From: Undibacterium sp. KW1
GTDB taxonomy: Bacteria > Pseudomonadota > Gammaproteobacteria > Burkholderiales > Burkholderiaceae_D
DNA: 64,000 bases
Reading direction: 5' to 3'
Assembly: GCF_009937955.1 (NCBI RefSeq)
Contig: NZ_AP018439.1
Coordinates: forward strand, 1,860,001 to 1,924,000
The notes below the pieces were generated by a model, which saw nothing but the letters and a program-made list of their open reading frames with translations, ran no database searches and was not told the DNA's origin. A program made the position numbers and the translations under genes. Positions 35,209 to 42,942 of this stretch are shown one piece after another; position 1 is the first letter of the stretch, and each line of letters starts with the position of its first letter.

Positions 35209-35727
35209 ATGGAATTAGCAAATGCCAGCAAACGCATACACCCCTTGGTAGCAGGTGCCGCATGCTCAGTCATACTAGTTAGCCTCTTAGGTGCTGCTGC
35301 CCTGACAGGCGTATTGCCCAGTTCCCACAGCACGGCAACATCAGGCAACGCGATTGTGCCAGCCATGAATAGTAATGCCAATGCGATCAATCCTGCAGGC
35401 AATACTGCCATGCCGCTTGCCAATAACGGTAATCAGCCTGCAGCTAATTATGCAAACACGCAGTATGCAAACACTGCACAAAATAATTATCCTGCACCTG
35501 CTCCAGCCAGGGTTGCACAGAGCAGCACCCACCATCAGCCGGTCAGAAATTATCAAACACAGCCTGCCCAGGCAAAGAATAGCCCGGTTGGTATCGGTGT
35601 AGGTGCCGTGATCGGTGGCCTGGTTGGTAGCCAGATCGGTAATGGCAATGGCCGCACGCTGGCAACTATCGCCGGTGCAGTTGGTGGCGGTTATGTTGGT
35701 AATGAAGTTGCAAAAAGAAATCCATAA
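35209..35727 (+). CDS. Glycine-zipper 2TM domain protein
   Basis: This 172-residue protein has an N-terminal TM or signal anchor (about 12-36), a linker rich in Asn/Ala/Gln/Pro (about 37-120), and a C-terminal glycine-zipper (VGIGVGAVIGGLVGSQIGNG then LATIAGAVGGGYVGNEVAKR) as in SlyB/YMGG-type envelope proteins. ATG 35209 is behind AAGGAG; a start at 35194 is less likely. It probably sits in the envelope and helps stabilise the outer membrane, by analogy with the family. Confidence 0.8.
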   Translation: MELANASKRIHPLVAGAACSVILVSLLGAAALTGVLPSSHSTATSGNAIVPAMNSNANAINPAGNTAMPLANNGNQPAANYANTQYANTAQNNYPAPAPARVAQSSTHHQPVRNYQTQPAQAKNSPVGIGVGAVIGGLVGSQIGNGNGRTLATIAGAVGGGYVGNEVAKRNP

Positions 35728-35837
35728 CAGGATTTCAGGCCTGCAGGATTTTAAGTTTTTCAGTAATCCATAACAAGAACGGAGTGCCAGCTTGATATCT
35801 GGCACGCCGTTTTCATTTCATTTAATACGCATTGGTT

Positions 35838-36932
35838 TTAACGCGCATTCGTCGTATTCATCAGCGAACGCAACAAGTCGGCAGCAATGCCTTTGTTGGC
35901 CCAGGTTTGCGACAAATCCAGATCACCGTTGGTACTGACGATGATGAGTATATTCTGGTTTTGCAAGTCCACCAGATTCAAGATGCGTACACCGGCTATC
36001 CAGCCCTGACGCTCTACTATCATGGCCGCAGCGCCATCTTCACTGGCTTTGAATGGATAAGACCAGACACCGATCGCACCACCGACATTATTCGGCTTGA
36101 CCATCTCGTCGCGGCTCTTGGTGGACAGATATTTGCCACGCATGAAGGCCAGGTCAAATGCATACAAATCCCGCAGGGTTCCAAAGCTGCCACCAGCAGG
36201 GCCATAACTGGCAAAGTTCACCGCAGGCTCAGGTTTGCCACCCAGCGTGCCATGGATATGGGTTTTGACGTCCGGCTGGGCCGCAGTGTAATAGCCTACG
36301 TTTTGCATACCAGCCGGGCTGAAGATGCGTTGTTGCAGCAGGCATGAAAAGCTTTGCTTGCTTATCTTTTCCAGTAAAGCGCCGAGCACGATGTAATCGC
36401 AATTGTTATAGTCAAATTTGCTGCCTGGCGTAGCATTGGATGGCCCGGCGCACAGGCCAGTGGCAAATTTCTGGATATCATCACCGCTATTGGCATCCAT
36501 CATGTGGACGGCAGGATTGACCATCTCATTGTAAAGGCCAGAATAATGCGTCAGCATTTGGCGCAGGGTGGCACCTCGCGCCTGAACATTGGGGTAATCG
36601 GGCCAGTAATGTCCCAGTGTCTGATCCAGTTGCAGCTTGCCCGCTTCTACTTCTTGCATGACCAGGATGGCAGTCATTTGCTTGGTGATCGAGGCATAGC
36701 GAAAAGTTTGTTTTGTATCAGTGACATTGCCAAGACTTTTTTCCAGCAAGATCTTGTCGCCGCTAGCAGCGAATACCAGGCCTTGAAAGCCGGTATTTTT
36801 GAGATTTTTGGCTGCCTCTTCAAGCGTAGGAATAGCTTTGACAGGTGCAGCATGGCTGGCTGGACCTAGTAAACTACTTGCAGCAATGGTGAAAGTGGCA
36901 AAAATGGCAAGGTGGCGATGAAGGTAAGACAT
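35838..36932 (-). CDS. Class C beta-lactamase-like serine hydrolase
   Basis: This 364-residue exported protein has a signal peptide (about 1-28). The SxxK nucleophile is in YASITKQMTAILVMQEVEAG (near 79-98), and Y-x-N in FDYNNCDYIVLGALLEKIS (near 170-188). This is the beta-lactamase/DD-peptidase/esterase fold. I chose ATG 36932 (RBS CGGAG) over 36956, because the latter adds residues that do not look like a signal peptide. The substrate is unknown. It is divergent from murJ. Confidence 0.85.
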   Translation of the reverse strand: MSYLHRHLAIFATFTIAASSLLGPASHAAPVKAIPTLEEAAKNLKNTGFQGLVFAASGDKILLEKSLGNVTDTKQTFRYASITKQMTAILVMQEVEAGKLQLDQTLGHYWPDYPNVQARGATLRQMLTHYSGLYNEMVNPAVHMMDANSGDDIQKFATGLCAGPSNATPGSKFDYNNCDYIVLGALLEKISKQSFSCLLQQRIFSPAGMQNVGYYTAAQPDVKTHIHGTLGGKPEPAVNFASYGPAGGSFGTLRDLYAFDLAFMRGKYLSTKSRDEMVKPNNVGGAIGVWSYPFKASEDGAAAMIVERQGWIAGVRILNLVDLQNQNILIIVSTNGDLDLSQTWANKGIAADLLRSLMNTTNAR

Positions 36933-37034
36933 ATTGTGCTCCGGTACATTAGTCAAGCAGATGCTCTGGCCTGAATATTAACAAAAGTTTAGCCTTGGTG
37001 ATGTGCGTTTAGCCTCAGGCTATAATGCCGCACT

Positions 37035-38588
37035 ATGAATCTATTAAGAACCCTTGCCTCCATCAGTGGCATGACCATGCTGTCGCGGATTACCGGGCTG
37101 GTACGTGACGTATTGATTGCTACCCGTTTCGGGGCCGACGCCTATACCGATATATTCAATATCGCTTTCCGCATTCCCAATTTGTTGCGGCGCATGTTTG
37201 CCGAAGGCGCGTTCTCGCAAGCCTTTGTGCCTATCCTGGCTGAATACAAGAACAATAAGGGTGATGAAGCTACCAAGAAATTGATTGATCATGTCTCTAC
37301 CGTCATGACCTGGGTCTTGGTGTTGACTTGCATACTGGGCATCGCTGGCGCGCCGATTTTGCTTTATTTTTTTGCCGAAGGTTATAAAGACAAGCAACAG
37401 ATCTTTGACATGGCGGTGGTCATGACCCGCATCATGTTCCCGTACATCGGTTTTATGTCCATGGTTGCGCTGGCGGGCGGGATATTAAATACCTGGCGTG
37501 AATTCAAGGTGCCTGCCTTTACGCCGGTTTTATACAATTTGTCTTCGATAGCTGGTTCGTTGTTCCTCGCACCTTATCTTGAAAAACCAATTTATGCGCT
37601 GGCTATTGCCGTTTTTGTTGGTGGCGTTTTGCAACTGGTGGCGCAGGTACCCTCATTAATCAGGGTAGGCATGCTGCCGACGATTAGCTGGCGTGTAGGT
37701 ACGGCCTGGCAGGACGAGGGCTTACGCCGCATCATGCGCAATATGGTGCCAGCTATCCTGGCTGTGTCGGCAACGCAGATCAGCATCGCCATCAATACCA
37801 GCCTGGCATCAAAACTTGCTCCTGGCAGCGTGACCTGGCTGGCAAATGCTGACAGACTGATGGAATTTCCTACTGCCTTGCTGGGAGTAGCTCTGGGTAC
37901 CATCCTCCTGCCAGGTCTTTCCAAGGCACATACAGATGGTGATACGGTCGAATATTCCGCCTTGCTGGACTGGGGCTTGCGCCTGACTTTTTTGCTGGCC
38001 TTGCCTGCTGCAGTCGGCCTGGCAACCATACCCGACGCGCTGACATCGACCCTGTATCATCACAATAAATACGATGGCCATGCCGTGCAAATGACATCCA
38101 ATGCCCTGATTGCCTATGGTATTGGTTTGCTTGGGCTCATCGTAGTCAAGATTCTGGCACCGGGTTTTTACGGTAAGCAGGATATACGCACACCTGTAAA
38201 AATCGCTGTGGCTGTCATGTTGGTGACGCAGGCATTGAACTATGTGTTCGTGCCTTATCTGGCCCATGCAGGTCTGGCCTTGTCTGTCGGCCTGGGAGCC
38301 TGTGTGAACGCGATTTTCCTGTATACAGGCTTACGTAAACGCGGCATTTACCAGCCGCAAAAGGGTTGGCTTTTGTTCCTCATTAAACTTGTTGCTGCAC
38401 TGGTCTTGATGGCCGGTGTGGCCTTGTGGACTTCAGCGCAATTCGATTGGTTAGGCATGCGCCATACTCCTGTCGTACGTGCAGCCTGCCTGGCTCTGGT
38501 GCTGTTGGCTTGCGCCAGCACTTATTTTGTTGCATTGGCACTCATGGGTTTCCGACCCCGGGATTTCAAGAAAGTGACCAGAGTCTGA
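37035..38588 (+). CDS. murJ: Lipid II flippase MurJ
   Basis: MurJ flips lipid-linked peptidoglycan precursors across the inner membrane. The 517 residues carry about 14 TM segments and the family start MNLLRTLASISGMTMLSRIT, then GLVRDVLIATRFGADAYTDI, NIAFRIPNLLRRMFAEGAFS with the essential arginines, and MVPAILAVSATQISIAINTS. It belongs to the MOP exporter superfamily. The leader of 78 bases must hold its promoter. No rpsT or other usual neighbour is adjacent here. Confidence 0.95.
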   Translation: MNLLRTLASISGMTMLSRITGLVRDVLIATRFGADAYTDIFNIAFRIPNLLRRMFAEGAFSQAFVPILAEYKNNKGDEATKKLIDHVSTVMTWVLVLTCILGIAGAPILLYFFAEGYKDKQQIFDMAVVMTRIMFPYIGFMSMVALAGGILNTWREFKVPAFTPVLYNLSSIAGSLFLAPYLEKPIYALAIAVFVGGVLQLVAQVPSLIRVGMLPTISWRVGTAWQDEGLRRIMRNMVPAILAVSATQISIAINTSLASKLAPGSVTWLANADRLMEFPTALLGVALGTILLPGLSKAHTDGDTVEYSALLDWGLRLTFLLALPAAVGLATIPDALTSTLYHHNKYDGHAVQMTSNALIAYGIGLLGLIVVKILAPGFYGKQDIRTPVKIAVAVMLVTQALNYVFVPYLAHAGLALSVGLGACVNAIFLYTGLRKRGIYQPQKGWLLFLIKLVAALVLMAGVALWTSAQFDWLGMRHTPVVRAACLALVLLACASTYFVALALMGFRPRDFKKVTRV

Positions 38589-38792
38589 TCCCTTAGCCCT
38601 CTGCTTGACGCCGTGTCAACCGCGATCATCCTTACCTGACATATTCATCATTGTTGCCCGGCTGTTGGCTGATTAAAATGCCTACAGCCGGTCAGCTAAG
38701 CCAGTGCATTCCCAGTGCATTCTGCAGATAGATTCATGCATGGTTTTCTTGCCGGATTCAAAGAATCCTATTTGCCATGAAAGAGTTGAACC

Positions 38793-39122
38793 ATGTCTGA
38801 CAACCATGCACTGATGACAGATGCTGAAACCCCGCCAAAAAAATCCTGGTTACTAAAAATCCTGGGATGGTTAGTATCGATCATAATTTTGATCGTTGTT
38901 GCCCAATTCATTGCTGGCTTAAAAAGCGACCAGAAAACCAAATTTGTGAACGAATCACACAGCCTGGCTGAGACTGCCTGTGCTGGTGATGCTGCCTGTC
39001 TGGATGCAGTGAAATCCAAATTTGAGGTCTGCCTGGAGCTGCACTCAGAATCGCATAAGACAGGTAAATTCGGCCGCAAATACACTTTGCATAAAGAAGA
39101 ATTTTTAAGCTGTATGAAGTAG
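38793..39122 (+). CDS. Small single-TM protein with periplasmic Cys-rich domain
   Basis: This 109-residue protein has a cytoplasmic start, one TM segment (about 20-42), and a periplasmic part with four cysteines (AETACAGDAACLDAVK, then FEVCLELH and a final SCMK), able to form two disulphides. GAAAGAG precedes ATG 38793. The family is not recognised. It follows murJ by 204 bases and is probably independent. Confidence 0.6.
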   Translation: MSDNHALMTDAETPPKKSWLLKILGWLVSIIILIVVAQFIAGLKSDQKTKFVNESHSLAETACAGDAACLDAVKSKFEVCLELHSESHKTGKFGRKYTLHKEEFLSCMK

Positions 39123-39434
39123 TTAAAGATCCAATTTTGTCTTGGATGAGCCTTCGTCAACTTGTAATGTTTGATCTGAAATTTGATTAGGACAGCAAAA
39201 TCCGGGTCACAAAAGAATCAGCAAGATGATTGAAGAATGAGGCTAATTCCGTACAATTTCGCCTATTTACATCCGATAATGCACAGATCAGGAAACTGAT
39301 ACTGAAGAGTCAGAAAGAACTCACTATTGCGGCATTCACAATTAGAAAGGCGAGGTATTTGTGAGCATCCAGCACCTTACTTCGCCTTTTATCTGTGGAT
39401 GTTTATTATCGATGGAGACAAGGGGAATTAGGGA
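39123..39434. other. Intergenic leader of pectate lyase gene
   Basis: About 310 bases are without a gene. The only structure I see is a hairpin at 39346-39389 followed by TTTT (see separate entry). The remainder is AT-rich and should hold the promoter of the pectate lyase gene. Confidence 0.4.
39346..39391 (+). terminator. Hairpin with T run before pectate lyase gene
   Basis: AAAGGCGAGGTA (39346-39357) pairs with TACTTCGCCTTT (39378-39389) including one G-U, then TTTTA. It is 45 bases before the pectate lyase start, so it could be a terminator for upstream reading or an attenuator in the leader. Confidence 0.45.
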
Positions 39435-40733
39435 ATGAAAAAAATCATATTGGCAGGATTCATGTATGGTGTGGCAGCGGCAAGCAGCGCGGCCACTTAT
39501 TATGTTTCACCCACTGGCAATGACGCAGCGGCGGGGACCAAAGCAGCACCATGGAAATCCATAGCGCGCGCCCAGGTTGCTGCAGTTGCTGGCGATACCG
39601 TGTATTTCAGAGGCGGTAACTACAACTACACTGCAGGCATCAACACTTGCGCCACCCGCACTGACATCGTCAATGCGATTACTTTGGACAAGAGCGGTAG
39701 TTCAGGCAGCCCGATTCGTTACTGGGCTTATCCTGGTGAGATACCGGTATTCGATTTTTCACAAATGAAAGACGATTGCCGCGTCAAGGCCTTTAATGTG
39801 GTAGCCAACTGGGTGCATTTGAAAGGGCTGGAAGTCACCGGTGCGCCCCAGCAACCTGGCAACCGCCTGAACCATGAATCTTGGGCCGTATGGATCAACG
39901 GCAGCAATAATACGTTTGAACAGTTGAATACCCACCACAACATGGGACCTGGCCTGTTCATCCAGAATGGTGGTAACAACCTCGTCCTCAATAGTGATTC
40001 CCACCACAACTACGACCCCTATACCTCGAATGGCGCAGGCCAGAGTGCCGATGGCTTTGGTGCCCACATCAAGGCGGGCAACCCCGGCAATGTATTCCGT
40101 GGCTGCCGCGCCTGGGCCAATTCGGATGATGGCTTTGATCTCATTAATGCTTACTCACCCGTGTTGATAGAAAATTCCTGGACCTGGTCGCAAGGTTATT
40201 TGCCGGGCACAACTACACCTTTGGCGGCGGGTAATGGTAATGGCTTCAAGCTTGGTGGTTATGGTGGCGTGTATGTATCGAATGCGGCCAAGCACACGAT
40301 ACGTTACTCGGTTGCCTTCAATAACAAGGCAGCAGGTTTTTACGCCAATCATCACCCGATTGCGAATGACTTCTACAACAACACCAGCTACGGTAACAAC
40401 AGCGATTTCAACATGCTGGGCATAGATCAAAATGGCAATGCGGTGAACCTCGGCAACCTGCGTAACAACATCGCATTTGGTGGGACACTGGTGTCAAATA
40501 TGACGGGTGCCAATGATCAGTTTAATTCATGGAACCTGGCAGTCACGGTTTCGTCAGCTGACTTCCAAAGCATATCCACCACTGGCTGGGATGCACCACG
40601 TCAGGCCGATGGCAGCCTGCCTGTGCTGAACAAGTTCCGCCTGGCTTCTGGCAGTGACCTGATCAATAAGGGCACTAACGTTGGCCTGCCTTTCAACGGT
40701 TCTGCACCAGACCTGGGGGCGTTTGAAAACTGA
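39435..40733 (+). CDS. PL9-like pectate lyase, exported
   Basis: This 432-residue protein has a signal peptide (1-20, ending SAA) and a right-handed parallel beta-helix. The Asp cluster ADG (206), SDDGFD (231, 232, 235) and the lysine in GNGFKLGGYGG (272) have the same pattern as the calcium ligands and catalytic lysine of PL9 pectate lyases. Asn/His ladders (NNTFEQLNTHHN, NSDSHHN) and FYNNTSYGNN repeat through the helix. It probably cleaves polygalacturonate outside the cell. It is monocistronic. Confidence 0.85.
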   Translation: MKKIILAGFMYGVAAASSAATYYVSPTGNDAAAGTKAAPWKSIARAQVAAVAGDTVYFRGGNYNYTAGINTCATRTDIVNAITLDKSGSSGSPIRYWAYPGEIPVFDFSQMKDDCRVKAFNVVANWVHLKGLEVTGAPQQPGNRLNHESWAVWINGSNNTFEQLNTHHNMGPGLFIQNGGNNLVLNSDSHHNYDPYTSNGAGQSADGFGAHIKAGNPGNVFRGCRAWANSDDGFDLINAYSPVLIENSWTWSQGYLPGTTTPLAAGNGNGFKLGGYGGVYVSNAAKHTIRYSVAFNNKAAGFYANHHPIANDFYNNTSYGNNSDFNMLGIDQNGNAVNLGNLRNNIAFGGTLVSNMTGANDQFNSWNLAVTVSSADFQSISTTGWDAPRQADGSLPVLNKFRLASGSDLINKGTNVGLPFNGSAPDLGAFEN

Positions 40734-40788
40734 TGACTGAAGTGGGCGGTTTGATGGGCATGCGGCTTGTGCCTATCGATAGTCGGCG

Positions 40789-41199
40789 CTAAGCGCCGCA
40801 GCCGCCCTCTACCAAAAACTTCTTTTCTTGCGCATCGCGCTTTACCAGGATATTCCCACGATAGCTTGCAGTGTCTTCACCTGCACCTGTTCTCTTCAAA
40901 TGTAGAGTCACACTGATGCCCTGGCCAAGAAATGTTTCCCGCCATGTTTTGCTATCGTTAGCATGGCTGTTCCCGGCTTTTGTGATGCTGTCAAGAATGA
41001 TTGGTTTTCCGTCTATCTTTACCCACAGCTTGCTGGCCCAGTCTGCTTTCAGTATCACTTTTTTCGCATAGGAAAATTCGCATTGGGCGCCGGTAAATTT
41101 TGGTTCGTTTTCCTCAAGTTTTTCCAGGTGAAAATCCGGGCTTGCAGCGGTTATCAACGGAATAGATAGCAGGGTTATAAACAGGAATGAAGTCGGCAT
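40789..41199 (-). CDS. Small exported protein, function unknown
   Basis: This 136-residue protein starts at ATG 41199 with a signal peptide (MPTSFLFITLLSIPLITAAS). The longer frame to 41265 adds residues before it that do not look like a signal. The mature part has a beta-rich core (CEFSYAKKVILKADWASK) and a C-terminal Cys (EGGCGA) that could pair with the first. Family unknown. It sits downstream of, and on the same strand as, the yfa-type operon, but 157 bases after its last stop. Confidence 0.6.
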   Translation of the reverse strand: MPTSFLFITLLSIPLITAASPDFHLEKLEENEPKFTGAQCEFSYAKKVILKADWASKLWVKIDGKPIILDSITKAGNSHANDSKTWRETFLGQGISVTLHLKRTGAGEDTASYRGNILVKRDAQEKKFLVEGGCGA

Positions 41200-41356
41200 T
41201 TTATGTGAATGAAAAGTGTCAGGTGAAATCCATGAGTTTTTATAAATCTTTGCCTGCATCCGCAATTTTTTTGGGGATAGCTAACAAGGGGATTCATAAA
41301 GCAGCGCCCCCTTCGAACGAGATTCTTGTGCTTGTCAGGCAGAGCCAGGCTCGCAT

Positions 41357-42163
41357 TTAGAACATGAACGATTTCACCAGATTCAAATCGCCGATCTTGC
41401 GCAAGGGGATGACAAAGCTTTCGCGTTTTTCTCTGGCAGTATTTTCATAAAACACCAGGGTCACACGGGTAGTGATGATGGGTTGCTTGCGCTGGCCTTC
41501 ATCAAAGTTATAGCCACCTGCGCCATAGTTGCCCCAATAGTTGACGAACACATGATAAGCGCCATGCTTGGGGGCGATCGTGGTGAACATCTCCGGCCCC
41601 GGGCCATCGACGCTATCTACATCGAGGCCACCGCCACCATTCAGTATTGGCGCGGCAAAGAAGGCATGCTGGCCATCAGGGGTAATGATGTGCAGATCAA
41701 CTTCTGCCTCAGGGGCATCCCACGAGCAGATGATGCGTAGCTGTGGAGACAGTTGCTGGGTATTGGCTTCGTAATATTGCACGCGTTGCAGGCTCTTGCC
41801 GTCTGGCCCCTTGATTTCTATATTGTTGGAACCGCTGCCAAAAGCATAGTGGCGTTCAAAGCGGCCATCTGTGCCGTAATTGAGGACCATGGGATTGCCA
41901 TTGACGATGAGGGTATGCTTGCGCTGTTTGCCCGCATCGCGGATATGGCCTTCGATGAGGGTGCGGTTTTTTTGCGTGCCACGGTCTATCGGGGGCAAAG
42001 GGTAGGATGCGCGTGTATCGCTGGATTTATCAGTCAGACCGCCATAATTCCAGCCGCCACGCGGGCTGTTGATGGTGGGCTGGTCTTCAGCGACACAATT
42101 GGTGGCAGCGACGAACAGGGTGCATGCCAGCAGGGCAGGTTTCATCATTGTTTGCATGATCAT
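41357..42163 (-). CDS. DUF2135 (YfaP-like) exported protein, copy 2
   Basis: This 268-residue protein has a signal peptide (about 1-25, ending CVA). It is a homologue of YfaP: FGSGSNNIEIKGPDGK, then AEVDLHIITPDGQHAFF and GAYHVFVNYWGN. Its ATG overlaps the stop of copy 1 (TAATG), which indicates coupled translation. It is the last gene of the six-gene operon. E. coli has only one yfaP, so a tandem duplication has occurred here. The role is unknown; the fold may be a calcium-dependent beta-sandwich. Confidence 0.85.
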   Translation of the reverse strand: MIMQTMMKPALLACTLFVAATNCVAEDQPTINSPRGGWNYGGLTDKSSDTRASYPLPPIDRGTQKNRTLIEGHIRDAGKQRKHTLIVNGNPMVLNYGTDGRFERHYAFGSGSNNIEIKGPDGKSLQRVQYYEANTQQLSPQLRIICSWDAPEAEVDLHIITPDGQHAFFAAPILNGGGGLDVDSVDGPGPEMFTTIAPKHGAYHVFVNYWGNYGAGGYNFDEGQRKQPIITTRVTLVFYENTAREKRESFVIPLRKIGDLNLVKSFMF

Positions 42164-42942
42164 TACGGATAGGTAAAGGATTTAACCAGGGTCAGTTCGC
42201 CGGGTTTGCGCATGGGTACCTGAAAGCTTTGCTGCTTCTCGGCCAGCGTGCCTTCCTGGCTGATGATGGCAACTCTGGCGATAGTCAGTTTTTTGTCGTC
42301 CCCGCCGCTGCCATAGTAATTGACATAGACATGATAGGTACCCTTGGGTGGTGCCGTACTGGCATAAATCTCCGGGCCATAACCGGTGGTGACATCCACA
42401 TCAAGAGCGCCGCCATTGTCAACCACGCGATTGCCGTAGAACACATGCTGACCATCCGGCGAGACCACATGCAGGTCCAGGTCAGTGCCGTCGCTGTCCC
42501 AGGACAAGACTACGCGCAGGCGTGGATTGGGGTGGCTGGCATTGGTGTCATAAAACTGTACGCGTTTGACTTCACTGCCATCGGGGCTGCGCACTTCTAC
42601 ATTATTCGAGCCGGAGCTGAAAGAATAGGGACGGGAGAACTCGCCAGTTTCACCAATAGCCAGAGGCATGGCGGCACCGTTGACAATGAGCTTGCCTGGC
42701 TTCTTCTTGTTGCTGGTGCTGATACGGCCCCTGATCAAGGCCATTTCACTTTGCCCTTCGGTATTGACCGAGGACGCTGGGTAATGCACAGGCTGTTTAA
42801 AACCAGAGGCTTCGCCACCGCTATTACGCCATCCTCCACGCGGTAGTTCTATCGTGGCGTCTGCTGATGCAATTAAGTGAAAGCCAGCAAGCAGGCTGCC
42901 TGCGATGCATACAATGAGTCGCTTTTGGTAAAACTTGATCAT
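42163..42942 (-). CDS. yfaP: DUF2135 (YfaP-like) exported protein, copy 1
   Basis: This 259-residue protein has a signal peptide (about 1-27). Its motifs mirror those of copy 2: SFSSGSNNVEVRSPDGSE, then LDLHVVSPDGQHVFYGNR, GYGPEIYASTAPPKGTYHVY and VNYYGSGG. Its ATG overlaps the stop of the DUF2300 gene. It is probably a surface or periplasmic partner of the macroglobulin encoded upstream. Both copies keep the Asp-Leu-His and Pro-Asp-Gly-Gln-His motifs. Confidence 0.88.
   Translation of the reverse strand: MIKFYQKRLIVCIAGSLLAGFHLIASADATIELPRGGWRNSGGEASGFKQPVHYPASSVNTEGQSEMALIRGRISTSNKKKPGKLIVNGAAMPLAIGETGEFSRPYSFSSGSNNVEVRSPDGSEVKRVQFYDTNASHPNPRLRVVLSWDSDGTDLDLHVVSPDGQHVFYGNRVVDNGGALDVDVTTGYGPEIYASTAPPKGTYHVYVNYYGSGGDDKKLTIARVAIISQEGTLAEKQQSFQVPMRKPGELTLVKSFTYP

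Noticed and set aside
38658..38691. CCGGCTGT/ACAGCCGG inverted repeat after murJ
   Set aside because: Only 8 base pairs with an 18-base loop and no T run; too weak to call a terminator.
42229..42846. 205-codon plus-strand open frame opposite DUF2135
   Set aside because: Shadow frame with no ribosome site.
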